Positions 46,026 to 58,255 of a DNA stretch of 64,000 nt are shown piece by piece (positions within the stretch are counted from its first letter, which is position 1; every line of letters starts with the position of its first letter). Below the pieces are notes generated by a model. The model saw only the letters and a list, made by a program, of their open reading frames with translations. It did not search any database and was not told the DNA's origin. Both the position numbers and the translations under genes were made by a program. Source of the stretch: JAXMBN01 sp046349875 (GTDB taxonomy: Bacteria > Planctomycetota > Planctomycetia > Pirellulales > Pirellulaceae); assembly GCA_046349875.1 (NCBI GenBank), contig JAXMBN010000002.1, positions 159,193 through 223,192 on the forward strand. Direction: 5' to 3'.

Positions 46026-49000
46026 ATGAAGCGAATACGACGAAGTGCCTTCGAGAGGATTTTGGGCTCTGTCCAAGACCAACCCATATTTCTATTTGGT
46101 TGGGGGTTGGTGGCAGTTATCGCTCTTGCGAGTCTATGCCCGACCGTATCCGCACAGAGACCTCGCGGTTTTTCGGATTACATGAAGCAAAGTGAGGTGT
46201 TACCGGCGCCTCGCCAATTCCAGTCGCTGTTGGAAGATGCCGAGGCGGCGATCGCCCGCAAGCAATGAGTGGTAAGCAACATTTGCTTTGGGCACAGTAC
46301 TTGGGTTGGAAAAGCCCCCTGAGTCGGAGCCAGCACCTGTTCCCCAGGCGCCCGAACGCAACTTGAATCCTCGACTACCCGGAAGATTCGATCCCAATCG
46401 CAATGCGACTCGAAATCCGAATCGAAAGACACTCGCCAATAGCGAAGCAGGTCAAGATTATTTTTTGGATGTAGAGAACGAAGCTACGATTCGTCAGAGC
46501 ATGCGATCGAAGGCTGCGATGCTTATGGCAACGCTTCCTGAAGAAGGGGCGAGGTAGTCGAACTTCGTTATGGTGTAACGGCCCAGGCAGCGTTAGAAGA
46601 TGCCGTCAAGAAAGAAAACTGGTCAGAGATTGCAAAGGTTGCATCTTTGTATCGCTTCACACAAGCAGGACGGCAAGCCACCGTGTTTTGGATGGAGCGT
46701 GCACTGGCATCCGGAAATGCTTTCGCGGCCGCCAGTCTGGGTGAGCAGTTGTTGCTACAGCCCACTGCCCGTCAGCAGTTCGGTGTCGACTTAGCGGTCA
46801 TGACGGCAGCCTGTTGGCATGCCTCTAACATGCCTTGGAAATCGATGGAGACGATCAAGAAGATTCAAGGATTTTGGCCTCAGACAAAATCGCTTCGGTG
46901 GGAAGACCGTCAATTGACGATTCCAGAACAAGGAGCCGTTTCACCTTCGGATGTGGATACGTTCTTGGCTAGTTCCGCTCAGCGAGCTATTCGAAAGTCT
47001 ACTCAATGGACTCTGCAGCGAGGGCGAATCGATGGAAATGGGCATGCAGATGCGGGACCCGCGATCTTTCGCTGGGATGCTCCCATGCATCCATCGCCAC
47101 ACGATACGAATATGGCTTTGCAAGTGGTCAAAGCTAGGCAAATGGAGAAAGTAAGCGATCTTCCAACCCACTCGGCGATCGTTGTGGGTTCCTTGGTGTT
47201 GGCTAAGACGATGGATCAAAGGTTGTTGGCCTTCGATCAGTTGACAGGCAAGCGAGTTTGGAATGGATTGTTCGACGAACCTACCGCAAGAAGTCCCTCT
47301 CCGCTGAATGGATTTGGGATGGAGAATACGCGCGAAAGTCCCTTGACCGATCGCGTGGTTCAAGCCGTGTGGGCCGATGCTGCGACTGGCTTGCTATCGA
47401 GTGATGGCCAGTTGGTGTATGGCTTAAGTCCCTCCACGATTGAGCAAGCGATTGAGAATCTGACGCAAGGTGCTAATCCACTTGCCTTTGGGGCTCGCAT
47501 CGGTCAAAGCGGTGCCCCCAATGTGTTGCGGGCTTGGAGCATTGAGAGCCAAGGAAAGATTCCTTGGGAAGTTGGAGGCGATTTAGGGAAGGGTGAACCG
47601 TTATTGGCTGGATCATTATTTCTTGGTCCTCCAACACCTTACCGCGGCGAGTTGCTCAGCTTGGTGGAGATCAACGGCGAAGTTTATTTGGTCTCGCTTT
47701 CACCTTCGAACGGAAAGCTTCTTTGGTGGCAGCAATTAGCATCCAATTCTTCGTTAGCAATCGCTAAAGATCCAGCGCGGCGCAATCTTGCCGCTAGCCC
47801 GTCGGTTTATGGCAATATGGTTTTGTGTCCGACTCTATCGGGATTCATCGTAGCTTACGATCTCGATACTCGGTCGTTGGCCTGGGCGTTTCGCTATGCC
47901 CAGAGCGGTGCGACCAATGTGCAATTCAGCAACTTCCAAGGACTTCAAAGCGATCGATTTGATCCGTTCGCTTCGACATCGATTGAATATCAGCCGGTGA
48001 TTGCCAACGGATGTGTGGTGGTGATGCCGTGCGAACCTGATGCCGAGATGGTCTATGGATTGGACCTGCAAACAGGTGCCAAGCTCTGGGAGCAATCGAT
48101 TCGAGTCGTGGATCAACCGAGAACTCGGTGGCGTTATGTAGGGGGTGTTTGGAACCAGCATGTGTTGCTGGTATCCGATACTCAAGCCATGGCAGTTGAT
48201 CTGCGGACGGGTGAGCGGGTTTGGAGCAAGCCGATCTCGTTTGGCGGTTCGAAAGTGGTTGGGCGAGGTGCACGCAATGATCAACGCTATTACGTGCCAC
48301 TGCAAAGCCAAGAGCTGCTCGAAATCGATATTGAAAAGGGTGTGGAAGTGGCGAAGCATCGCATGGGCTATCCACTCGGAAATTTGATCGCCACCGAACG
48401 GTCCTTGGTATCGTATTCACCGACGCACCTGACCTACTCGATTCTTCGCAAGCGACTACAGAACGATGTCGATGTGGAATCGCTCAGAGATCCCAGCAGT
48501 TTCGTCTCTTCGATGCATCGAGCAGAAATCTTGTTGTCGGAAGACAAGGTGAGCGAAGCATTGGACGCAATTGAGAAAGCCTACGAAAGGAATCCAACCG
48601 ATCCGGATTGTCTGGCATTGCTTTCGCGGATTGGTATCGCTGCCATACGAAGTGACTTTGAGCAGTTTGGACCACGCGTACGAAAGTTTGACCACGTATT
48701 AGCAGAAGGCCTCGAGCGTCCAAACTATTTGACCATCATGATCGATGGCTATATGAAGCATAATGATCGCATGCAAGCGATGGAAAAGCTGCTCGAGTTA
48801 TCCTCCGAGCGAAGTCGCATGCGGATTGTTCAGATGAGCGATGCGGATTCGATTGAATTTGAAAAAGGTGTATCGGTACAAACAGATCGCTGGATAGCGG
48901 CTCGGATCGAGCAGCTTTGGGAAAGTGCATCAATCGAACAACGCCAGGGGTTAGAGAAGCTCATTCGCGATCATTTGGAGCGGATGGGGAATAGTTCGAT

Positions 49001-50956
49001 GTCGACATCGCGACGCTGCTATGAGCACGTGAAGGGTTTGTCGCTCGTTGGTTCCCAATCGCTACGAATCGCGCAGAACAACGGCGGACCATGGACAATT
49101 CTTCAGCTGATTTACTTCTCGAACCTCTTTTGCGGCACGAAGAAAGCGGTTTGCGTACCGCGGCCGCAGAGCAACTTGTCGAAATCTATCTCCAGTCAGG
49201 TCGAAAGACGACCGCTGTAGATCTCGCGAGACGTTTTGGCATCGACCTGAATCGAATGGAGTTGGAAAGCAAATCCGGAGCAAATGACCCTGACTTTGGA
49301 TACGGAAGTGGACTGGGGTCCTTATCGGCCCTCGAGAAGATGCCAACGCGCGAACTCAACGGTATTGGCAAGACTCATCGCGACTGGCCGTCAGGTATCG
49401 TGCGCGTCCAAGGTCCAACCTTTGATCAATTTGGTGAAAAGGATGGCACGCCTTTTCAGGTGATTCATCACGAAGGGGATGCACTCCGCGGTTGGCGAGT
49501 CAAACTGTCGGGCGAAGAGAACGCCATGATGGAGATCATTCTTTCGAACCCTTGGGGCTATGAACAGATTTCGATCCCATTCCAACATCGGCGAGCTGGC
49601 GATTTGTTCATGCAGGCTCACGTTGTACATAACCTGGTGTTTTTGGAACTTCCCACCGAGATCATGGCCATCGACACCTTATCGACGGATCCTATCCGTG
49701 GGATCCGCTGGCGCCAGCCCATGGGAAGCAATAATCTAGCCGAAGGGACACGGACTGCCACCGATTCTTTGTGGGGCGAAAAGATAGCGCGAACCAGTGG
49801 GCAGTATTCGGTCCTCGCCGCCAACTCGCAAGGTATTTTCGTGCGAACGGGAGATCAGATTCAATGCTTGAGTTTGACGACGGGTGACAAACTTTGGAGT
49901 CGCAAAGGATTCCAACGAATGGCCTTAGGAGGTGGCGATGGGAATCGTCTTTTGGTTGTTGAGTCGTCCATGCAACGATGTTCTGTCTTGGATTGTCGCG
50001 ACGGCAGTTTGATTGCAACCCGTAAGTTGCCTGAGGGTTGGGAAGTGAAGGCTGTCATTGGAACGAAGATTCTCTTGAATGCGAAACGAGACAATGGAAA
50101 AGAATTGCTTTTATGGGACGCTGCAAATGAGACCAATCTTTTGCAGGATCGATTCTTGAGGGAAGCCGTCGGAACGTTGTTCGAAGGGAAGTACTTTGTT
50201 GCGCTCGATATGGAGAAGAAATCGACCGACACAAGCTTGATCTTTTGGAATCTCGAATCGGGGCAAAAGTATCGCTATCCCTATGCGGATGCATCGCGAA
50301 CGCAAGAGTTGCGATGTATGCGTTTCGGCGACATTATTGTCGTGATGCCCTATAGCACGAAGTATGAAATGGAGGGTTTCTCCGTTCAGTCCGCATCCAA
50401 ACAGTTGGTATCTGGTCCATGCATGGGCATCCATGAAAAGGACGGACGGCCGTTGTGGCAGAAGGCCGTGGTCATCAAAAACTACTATTTCCATCCCTCG
50501 CAATTGCGATCCGCCCCCGTATTGGTATTGCCTCGGCGAGAACGCATCATGGATAAGCAAAACGGCGAATTGACTTCATTGGCGTTTCTCGATGTTCGAA
50601 CGGGTGAGACCATCCGCGAGATTCACGGATTGAAGTCGATTCGTGGCGTGGGCTATAGTCAGCGAGTCGATCCCGAATCGAATCGTACCCGAATTTCGTT
50701 TAGTGGGTATTCGGTAGAGCTAGACTTCACCGATGAAGAAGGGCCTCCTACGCCGCTTTCGACCATTGGCGATACGACCCTGCAGGATTTGCTTCGCGCG
50801 ATGGAAAATGTAAACCGAAAAGATCCGAGCAGTGATTTGTTTGGAAATGAATTGGATCCGATCCATGGTGGAATGGGCAATCGATTCCAGCAAGAATTGC
50901 GGAACCCCTTAATTCCAATTCCCGCACAGCCTCAGAACCCGCCACGTAATCGATGA
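46026..50956 (+). pseudogene. Giant PQQ-like beta-propeller protein, frame-disrupted
   Basis: One gene of about 1,640 codons. The N-terminus has a membrane/signal segment near residues 20-43 (LVAVIALASLCPTVSAQ). Long PQQ/quinoprotein-like propeller repeats follow: LLAFDQLTGKRVW, VYLVSLSPSNGKLLWW, VYGLDLQTGAKLWEQ, AVDLRTGERVWSK, IQCLSLTTGDKLWSR. A TPR-like helical part lies at about 48520-49060. The frame changes near 46266-46288 (in-frame TGA, then another frame), near 46550 and near 49080-49200. The product would be a large extracytoplasmic scaffold or sensor with two propeller parts. It lies just before the moxR operon. Confidence 0.8.
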
Positions 50957-50972
50957 TTGAAAGGAATGCGTA

Positions 50973-52019
50973 ATGACCGATGTTGGTATCGGCAGACAAG
51001 AGCTCGAGCGTTTGCAGCGAGCACGACAAGAAGTCGAGAATCAGCTTGCCAAAGTGATTGTTGGTCAAAAAGATGTCATCGATCAATTGTTGATTGGAGT
51101 ATTAAGTCGCGGTCACTGTCTTTTGGAAGGTGTTCCAGGGCTTGCCAAAACATTGATGATCAGCACGCTGGCTCGTACGATGAGTTTGTCGTTTAGCCGC
51201 ATTCAGTTCACTCCCGACTTGATGCCTGCCGACATCACTGGTACAGAGATCATCGAAGAGAATAAAACGACCGGGGCGCGAGAGCGTCGGTTTCTTGAGG
51301 GGCCACTTTTCGCCAATGTGATTTTGGCTGACGAAATCAACCGAACGCCACCGAAGACGCAAGCCGCATTGCTCGAAGCGATGCAGGAAAGGCAAATTAC
51401 GGTCGGGCGGCAAAAGCATACGCTTGCCGATCCGTTCTTTGTGTTGGCCACGCAGAACCCGATTGAACAAGAGGGAACGTATCCCCTTCCGGAAGCTCAG
51501 CAAGACCGATTCATGCTGAAGGTTTCGGTCGACTATCCCAGTTTCGATGATGAGTTTGAAGTGGCTCGACGAACGACGGGCGAAGCCTCGGCAGAGATTC
51601 AGCCGGTGCTGAGTGGCGATGAGTTGCGGCACCTTCAGAAGGTCGTTCGCGGGATTGAAGCATCGGACAACATCATTCGATATGCGTTGGCTATCGTGCG
51701 TCAGACTCGCATCACTCAGGATGGAGCTCCCGAGTTTGTGAAAGAGCAGGTGGGATGGGGAGCCGGACCACGTGCAGTGCAATTCTTGATCTTGGGAGCG
51801 AAAGCCAAAGCGGCGCTCTCCGGTCGACCTCACGTGGACGCGGAAGATATTCGGTTCCTCGCTAAGCCCGTGTTGCGGCATCGCATGGTTGTCAATTTCG
51901 CTGCGGAAAGCGATGGAATCACGACCGATCATGTGATCGACGAGATCCTCAAGTGCACCCCTTCAGCTCAGGATGAACTTCTTCGCGATGCCCGATTCCA
52001 AAGAATATTTGCATCCTGA
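50973..52019 (+). CDS. MoxR-family AAA+ ATPase
   Basis: A 348-residue AAA+ ATPase. Walker A is GVPGLAKT (residues 53-60), Walker B is VILADEINRTP, and the sensor/MoxR block reads LATQNPIEQEGTYPLPEAQQ. It is thought to act as a chaperone for the vWA proteins encoded next to it. It starts 16 bases after the PQQ-like gene and its end overlaps the DUF58 gene. Confidence 0.95.
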   Translation: MTDVGIGRQELERLQRARQEVENQLAKVIVGQKDVIDQLLIGVLSRGHCLLEGVPGLAKTLMISTLARTMSLSFSRIQFTPDLMPADITGTEIIEENKTTGARERRFLEGPLFANVILADEINRTPPKTQAALLEAMQERQITVGRQKHTLADPFFVLATQNPIEQEGTYPLPEAQQDRFMLKVSVDYPSFDDEFEVARRTTGEASAEIQPVLSGDELRHLQKVVRGIEASDNIIRYALAIVRQTRITQDGAPEFVKEQVGWGAGPRAVQFLILGAKAKAALSGRPHVDAEDIRFLAKPVLRHRMVVNFAAESDGITTDHVIDEILKCTPSAQDELLRDARFQRIFAS

Positions 52020-52890
52020 GGCGATTCGGCGCATCAGCCGACTCGAACTTCGCGCGCATCATGTGGTCGAGGGTTTTCTCTCGGGCATGCATCGCAGTCC
52101 GTACTTTGGTCAGTCGATCGAGTTCGTGCAGCACCGGCAGTATGTACCTGGTGACGATCTCCGCCATATCGATTGGAAAGTGTGGGGACGACAGGATCGT
52201 CTATACATCAAGCAGTATGAGGAGGATACCAATCTTCGCTGCACCTTCTTGGTAGATGCTTCTGAGAGTATGCGATACGGTCGCGGACCGCTCAACAAGT
52301 TTGATTATGCTGCCACCATTGCCTCGTGCTTGGCCTATTTGGTTGTTCGACAGCAAGATGCTGCAGGATTGGTCGTCTTTGATGATCGCGTGCGAACGCG
52401 TTTGCCATGGCGATCCAGTCGCAAGCATCTCCAAGCCATATTCGAAGCGCTCAAGCAGGTGAAGACGCGTGAGAAGACCGATTTAGGAACTGTATTTCGC
52501 GAAATAAATGACGCCTTTCCCAAGCGTGGTTTGATGGTCGTCATCACTGACTTCTTGGGGGCAGAGGCGAGTGCGTTGAAGGGGCTGGCGACGCTTCGAC
52601 AAGCCGGGCACGACCTGTTGGTGTTTCATGTGATGGATGATGACGAATTGGATTTCCCATTCAATGATTCGATGCGATTTGAAGGATTGGAAGGGACGGG
52701 TGCGCTTGCTTGCAATCCGCGAGCGCTCCGGGATGGATATTTAGAGGCTGTGCAGCGATTCTTGGATCGGGTACGCAGAAGCTGTGCCGCGATGCATGCG
52801 GACTACATGCTCGTGCGGACGAGTCAATCGATGGATGCTGTTCTGTCGTCTTTCTTAGCCCATCGAGAGTCAAGGAAGCGGCGAGGCTAA
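51988..52890 (+). CDS. DUF58 protein
   Basis: About 300 residues from ATG 51988, overlapping the end of moxR by 32 bases (another ATG at 51973). The family block IEFVQHRQYVPGDDLRHIDW and the vWA-like core FLVDASESMRYG (DxSxS) are present. It acts with MoxR and the two downstream membrane vWA proteins. Confidence 0.92.
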   Translation: MPDSKEYLHPEAIRRISRLELRAHHVVEGFLSGMHRSPYFGQSIEFVQHRQYVPGDDLRHIDWKVWGRQDRLYIKQYEEDTNLRCTFLVDASESMRYGRGPLNKFDYAATIASCLAYLVVRQQDAAGLVVFDDRVRTRLPWRSSRKHLQAIFEALKQVKTREKTDLGTVFREINDAFPKRGLMVVITDFLGAEASALKGLATLRQAGHDLLVFHVMDDDELDFPFNDSMRFEGLEGTGALACNPRALRDGYLEAVQRFLDRVRRSCAAMHADYMLVRTSQSMDAVLSSFLAHRESRKRRG

Positions 52891-52893
52891 GTC

Positions 52894-55245
52894 ATGCAAT
52901 TCGTTTTTCCTGTATTGGCATGGGGATTTTTGCTGGTGCTGGTGCCGTTGTTGGTGCACCTCATCAATTTGATGCGGCATCGCCGAATGCAGTGGGCCGC
53001 GATGGACTTTCTTTTGGAAAGTTATCGAAAGCATCGTCGTTGGGTTTGGCTCAAACAAGCCATCCTGTTGGCTTCGCGAATGTTGGCCATGGCCATTTTG
53101 GTCGCCATGCTCGCACAATGGATGAGTGGCGGGAGCTGGTTCAACTTCTTTGGCGAAACGGTCACTCATCACTATGTGCTTCTAGACGATAGTTATTCCA
53201 TGGCGGATACGTCCCAAGGTCGAACGGCTTATCAGCGTGGTGTGTCTGCGACGGCCGTGCTTCTTCGCTCTGCCGCAGCGCAGGGTGGAAGCCATCAGGT
53301 CACACTGATGCGGATTAGTCGAGCCATGCAAATCGCCGACAATGCCGATGATGCAGGGAAGGTCGATGTGGCCGCCGATATCATGGCGCGGAGTCTGTCG
53401 AGTAATCCTGCAGCTTTATTGGAACGAGTCTCCGCCACTAGCCCGTCTGCGCTTGAAGCGACTTTCGAACCTGCGTTGCGATTGATTGCTCCGTTGATCG
53501 AACGTGCCAGTAATCAAAAAGCCATTCTCTATCTGGTCAGTGATTTTAGGCAGAAAGACTGGGCAAAACCGGAAGGTACCAAAGCTTTGTTAGAGCAGCT
53601 GCGCCAACGCGATACGCGGTTGGAACTGATCGATTGCGTCGATGCTCAGCATCAAAACCTAACCGTCGATCAAGTGCAGCCCGAGGAAGAGATCTTGGCC
53701 ACAGGTGTTCCCTTGATGGTGCGAATTCAGATTCGCAATCAGGGGAGTTCGGTAGCACGCAATGTTCAGGTCCGCCTCCAGACGATGGAATATGCATCGC
53801 AGAATGGTACCCCGCGTCCCGATCAAGCGACGTCAGGATCGACCGTCGAACTTCCTCCGATCGTGATCGAGAAAATCAATCCTGGCGAAGTGGTATCACG
53901 TCGAGTTCAGGCCGTGTTTCAACAGCCTGGATGGCATGCCGTTCAAGTCGTGCTTCCAGAAGATAGCGTGCAGGTTGACAACCAAGCTCGTTGTGTGGTG
54001 AAGATCGAAGATGGTCAGCGAGTGCTTTTGGTCGATGGCGATCCATCGAAACGCAATTCGTTTTTCTTCGAAGCGATGATGAACCCAGGGGCCAACGCTC
54101 GGACGGGACTGGTCACGCGGCGGGAAGGTCCAGAATTTCTACGCGATGCTGTAACGCGCGATCTCGATGCATTCAGTTGTATCTTCTTGATGGATGTGCC
54201 GCGACTTGATCGCCGAGCCATCGCCAACCTCGAGAGCTATGTTGATCGTGGTGGTGGATTGGCGATCTTCTTGGGGGACGCGGTGGAAGGTGGATCGTTG
54301 GGGCATATGAACGACGAATGGTACCGCGAAGGGAAAGGAATTTTACCCGTCCGACTGACAGGTGCGGCAGATATTCCACCAGCCACCGGAGAAGGACAGG
54401 CCGATCTACTCCCTCAGTCGCATCCGATCTTTGGACCCATTCTCGGCTTGCGCAATTCACCGTTTCAATTTGTACGGATCACGCGATTCGTTCAAAGCGA
54501 TGAAGCAACGCGCCAAGGAACAGAGAATTCACCCGTTCGCGTCTTTGCCAAAACGCGAAGTGGAGCCCCATGGGGACTCGATGCGCCTCGCGGTGAAGGA
54601 CGCGTGGTAGTGTTTATGACGGGCCTTTCGTCTCAGTGGACGAATTGGGCTCAGGATCCTACCATCGTCGTTACCTCTTTGAAATTGGTGGGATATCTTT
54701 CATCCTTCCGAAGGCAAGACACAAGCCATCGCGTGGGGACCGATATTGCGTTCGAGTACTCAGGGCGCGATATGCTACCCAACCTTACCGCGATTCTCCC
54801 TTCGACGAATGCTCAATCAGGACGTGTGTCTATCGATTTCAATTCCGAAAAGAACGACGATGGAAACTACCGTGGATCGTTGCGCAAAGCTCTGCAAGGT
54901 CAATCGGAAGATGTATTGAACGCGATTCAAATCCCGGGAATCGTCGAGCTGTGGGGAACGCGATTGCAGGGGGAACGAACGGTTCAAACATTTGCAGTGA
55001 ATGTTTCACCATCGGAAGGGGATCTCCTCAAACCGACTGCTTCCGAACTGCAGCAAGCTCTGAGCCCGGTATCCTATCAGTACCGTTTGGCGGAGAACGT
55101 CCAAAACGGCGCTGCCTTAGGAGCGTTATCGACCCGCAATACTTTCATGATGTTGATTCTGTTGGCGGTTTTGCTTTTTGAACAAGTGATGGCATGGAGT
55201 GCGAGTTATCACCTGCCTCGAGTTTCTCAGGTGGGGGCATCATGA
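52894..55245 (+). CDS. BatA-like membrane protein with vWA domain
   Basis: A 783-residue membrane protein with an N-terminal BatA/aerotolerance domain (PVLAWGFLLVLVPLLVHLIN, then HRRMQWAAMDFLLES), a vWA core YVLLDDSYSMAD, a long soluble part with a CARDB-like beta domain (about 250-350), and a C-terminal helix MLILLAVLLFEQVMAW. It starts 3 bases after the DUF58 stop and its own stop overlaps the next start (ATGA). Part of a MoxR-DUF58-Bat complex expected at the membrane. Confidence 0.9.
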   Translation: MQFVFPVLAWGFLLVLVPLLVHLINLMRHRRMQWAAMDFLLESYRKHRRWVWLKQAILLASRMLAMAILVAMLAQWMSGGSWFNFFGETVTHHYVLLDDSYSMADTSQGRTAYQRGVSATAVLLRSAAAQGGSHQVTLMRISRAMQIADNADDAGKVDVAADIMARSLSSNPAALLERVSATSPSALEATFEPALRLIAPLIERASNQKAILYLVSDFRQKDWAKPEGTKALLEQLRQRDTRLELIDCVDAQHQNLTVDQVQPEEEILATGVPLMVRIQIRNQGSSVARNVQVRLQTMEYASQNGTPRPDQATSGSTVELPPIVIEKINPGEVVSRRVQAVFQQPGWHAVQVVLPEDSVQVDNQARCVVKIEDGQRVLLVDGDPSKRNSFFFEAMMNPGANARTGLVTRREGPEFLRDAVTRDLDAFSCIFLMDVPRLDRRAIANLESYVDRGGGLAIFLGDAVEGGSLGHMNDEWYREGKGILPVRLTGAADIPPATGEGQADLLPQSHPIFGPILGLRNSPFQFVRITRFVQSDEATRQGTENSPVRVFAKTRSGAPWGLDAPRGEGRVVVFMTGLSSQWTNWAQDPTIVVTSLKLVGYLSSFRRQDTSHRVGTDIAFEYSGRDMLPNLTAILPSTNAQSGRVSIDFNSEKNDDGNYRGSLRKALQGQSEDVLNAIQIPGIVELWGTRLQGERTVQTFAVNVSPSEGDLLKPTASELQQALSPVSYQYRLAENVQNGAALGALSTRNTFMMLILLAVLLFEQVMAWSASYHLPRVSQVGAS

Positions 55246-58010
55246 TGTTGTTGGGATGGATCGAAGGTGATGCTCGCGTGGCGTATCAACTCGCGCGGCT
55301 CGACTTGTTGGATGAGTGGTGGCATTGGATCGTCTTGCTGTTGGTATTGATCCTGGTCATTTCCTATACATTCTTTTGGTATCGTCGAGATTGGGTTGAG
55401 ATTCCTAGGCCGCTAGGAGCTACCCTGCTCTTCTTGCGATTGGCTGCGTTGCTGGGGATCTTCTTTTTCTTTTTGGATCTTCAAAAACGAACGGAGCAGA
55501 AGATCGTTCGCCCTTCGCGAGTGGCGGTTTTGGTCGACACGTCGCTGAGCATGACGTTGCCCAAAGAACAGAATGAGCGTGAAGATGCTTCGCGTATCGC
55601 TGCAGTGGTCGATTCGATCGAAAAGAGCGAGATGCTGGAGCGATTGCGAGCAGAGCACGACACCACTGTTTATCGCTTTGATCAAACGTCGCGACCTCAG
55701 CCCGTGGCTTCCTTTCCGAAGCTGGGATCGATCGATGGTGGAAGCGGCGATCCATCGCAGGGAAGAAGGTTGCTTTGGCAATGGGTGAGTTGGGTTGCTT
55801 GGGTCGGTGCGAGTTTAGGTGCACTGGGGCTCTTGCTCTTGGCTTGCGGCATGCTCGCAAGGTTCCGCTATCCGCAATCGACAGTGGCATCGTACTGTGT
55901 GCTCACGGGAACTGTCGGTACGTTGATGAGCCTCATCATCGTTGGAACAGCTACGCTTCGATCCACCGAACTTCCCATTCGATCGCTTTGGAATCGAGAG
56001 TATGTGGATGCGCCCGTACTCGTTGAAACGGAGAAGGACCCTGCAAAGCCTGGTGACTCCAAACGCCCTCGCGATTACCCATGGAAAGATCTGTTGGTTG
56101 CCAATGGTACGGAAACGCGACTGGGAGATGCCGTCAAATCTTTGCTGGAAACCGAACGCGGGCTTCCTCTTGCAGGGATCGTCGTCTTCACCGATGGACA
56201 GAATACGATGGGGATCGATCCAACGGCTAGCTTGCCTGATGCTGTTGTGGCTCGCGTTCCGATCATGACGGTGGGATTGGGATCGGAAAAGAATCCTTCC
56301 AACGCACGCGTGGTCGAAGTGGAAGCTCCCAAACGCGTATTTCCTGGCGATCGATTTCGATTAACAGTATTGCTTCAGGCATCTGGGCTTCAAGGTAAGC
56401 GAGCCACCGTGCAGCTTCGATCGAGCCCTTCGCAGAAATCCGATCAACTGAAGATCGAAGAAGAGCAAGGGATTGATTTGCCAGATGACGAGACGATTCT
56501 GCCGGTCCATTTCGAAGTTCTACCGAAAGAAATTGGTGAATGGAATTACGAAGTGAAGCTAATTCCTCCATCGGAGGACAAGACGCCTGCGGATAACACG
56601 ATGGACGCATTGGTTCGCGTCATTCAACCAAAGTTCAAGGTGTTGACGATTGCGGGTGGACCAACACGCGAATACCAGTTTGTTCGCAATATGCTGTTCC
56701 GTGAAGATACGGTTCAATCCCACGTTTATCTACAAACCGGTGGACCAGGTATTTCGCAAGAAGCCCATCAATTGTTGGAGGACTTTCCAAAGACTTTGAT
56801 CGAGATGGCCGAGTACGATTGCGTCATTGCATTCGATGCCGATTGGATGAAACTCGAAGCCAGTCAGCTAGAGCTATTGGAAGAGTGGGTAAGTCGGCAA
56901 GCGGGAGGATTGGTCATCATTGCCGGACCAGTCGCGACGCCGCGATGGACAGGGACGGAAGGGAACGGGGATCGACGCGCGGAAGTTATGCGTGCCCTGG
57001 CACCGGTCGAGTTGAATCCGAGAGGGACTCGCTTGATTTCAGTTGGGCGATTCGAAGGGACATCGCCATGGCCCCTCAAGTTTACCGAGGATGGAAAGCG
57101 AAGCGATTTTCTGCGTGTTGGTACGAACATGGCAGATACCGATGATGCGTGGACCCGTTTTCCTGGTGTCTTCAGCTACTATGCGACATTCGATCCTAAG
57201 CCGGGGGCGTTGACCTTGGCAGAGTTTTCAGACCCATCCACGGCGAATGATGGAAAGCTTCCGATCTTTTTGGCGAGCCACTTTTTTGGTGCTGGTCGAG
57301 TTGTATTTCAAGGAAGCGGTGAGATTTGGCGATTGCGCGAAATGGGGATTCCCTATTTCGATACTTATTACACCAAGTTGATTCGTTGGGTGGGACAAGG
57401 TCGTTTGCTTCGCGATTCAAAACGGGGCATGCTGTTGGTAGAGTCCGAAGAGGCGATGGTGGGCGATCAGGTTGCCGTGCGAGCAGTCTTGAAGGACTCG
57501 CAGTTTCAACCCTTATTGTTGCCTCAAGTGGAAGCTAGATTGGTCGACCCAACGCAAAAGGCAAGTCCAGTGCTACTGATGCCACTCCAGGATGCCACGC
57601 AACCGGGTGTCTACTTGGGACAGTTTCTAGCGAGTGCGGCTGGAACGTACCAAATGCAACTGACGATTGGTGGCTTAGCCGACCAAGAGATTTTGACGCA
57701 ACAGGTCACGGCTCGTGTACCAACCCGCGAGATTCAACGGCCGCAACGCAATGATCCCTTGCTTCAAGAGATGGCTACCAAATCGCAGGGGAAGTACTAT
57801 CGATCGATCGATGAAGCGATGGTGCCAGTTGCCGCAAAAGAGAACAAGCCGCAGGTGATCGCAGATTTGGTTCCGCAAGATCAGATCAATTATCTTGCAG
57901 GAGCTCCCGATCGTGAGTTTCAGCAGCGGTTGATGGCTCTATTGATGGCGATCATTGGCGGATCGCTTTCGATGGAATGGTTGTTGCGACGATTGAGTAA
58001 GTTGGCCTAG
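55242..58010 (+). CDS. Large membrane vWA protein with a glutamine-amidotransferase-like region
   Basis: About 922 residues from ATG 55242 on an ATGA overlap; the frame is open 16 codons upstream. Two N-terminal membrane helices (WIVLLLVLILVISYTFFWY and another), a vWA DTSLS metal site in VLVDTSLSMTL, more membrane helices near residues 180-255, then a region LTIAGGPTREYQFVRNMLF of GATase-1-like fold, and a C-terminal helix before the stop. It completes the moxR-DUF58-BatA operon. Confidence 0.87.
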   Translation: MMLLGWIEGDARVAYQLARLDLLDEWWHWIVLLLVLILVISYTFFWYRRDWVEIPRPLGATLLFLRLAALLGIFFFFLDLQKRTEQKIVRPSRVAVLVDTSLSMTLPKEQNEREDASRIAAVVDSIEKSEMLERLRAEHDTTVYRFDQTSRPQPVASFPKLGSIDGGSGDPSQGRRLLWQWVSWVAWVGASLGALGLLLLACGMLARFRYPQSTVASYCVLTGTVGTLMSLIIVGTATLRSTELPIRSLWNREYVDAPVLVETEKDPAKPGDSKRPRDYPWKDLLVANGTETRLGDAVKSLLETERGLPLAGIVVFTDGQNTMGIDPTASLPDAVVARVPIMTVGLGSEKNPSNARVVEVEAPKRVFPGDRFRLTVLLQASGLQGKRATVQLRSSPSQKSDQLKIEEEQGIDLPDDETILPVHFEVLPKEIGEWNYEVKLIPPSEDKTPADNTMDALVRVIQPKFKVLTIAGGPTREYQFVRNMLFREDTVQSHVYLQTGGPGISQEAHQLLEDFPKTLIEMAEYDCVIAFDADWMKLEASQLELLEEWVSRQAGGLVIIAGPVATPRWTGTEGNGDRRAEVMRALAPVELNPRGTRLISVGRFEGTSPWPLKFTEDGKRSDFLRVGTNMADTDDAWTRFPGVFSYYATFDPKPGALTLAEFSDPSTANDGKLPIFLASHFFGAGRVVFQGSGEIWRLREMGIPYFDTYYTKLIRWVGQGRLLRDSKRGMLLVESEEAMVGDQVAVRAVLKDSQFQPLLLPQVEARLVDPTQKASPVLLMPLQDATQPGVYLGQFLASAAGTYQMQLTIGGLADQEILTQQVTARVPTREIQRPQRNDPLLQEMATKSQGKYYRSIDEAMVPVAAKENKPQVIADLVPQDQINYLAGAPDREFQQRLMALLMAIIGGSLSMEWLLRRLSKLA

Positions 58011-58255
58011 TTAGTTGGAATCGTCGTGAGACGGGTGCGTTCGATTGCAGCATTGGTGACGATCAGACCTTTGGAATCGAATGTAATTCCTGTATGGAAC
58101 CGATTCGTTGTCTTGAGAAACTTCCGAGTGTTCGAGCGCAGAAACGGATAACGATTCGACGATAAGAATCGAGTATCAACGGGAAATGGTGTTCCCCAAT
58201 GAGATAGAAACATTTGCATGGATGCGCGAGGAATAGCTCGGGAGCCTCGTACGCC

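Noticed and set aside
47835..48420. Minus-strand ORFs opposite the PQQ-like gene
   Set aside because: They lie over well-conserved propeller repeats and have no own ribosome-binding site or domain.
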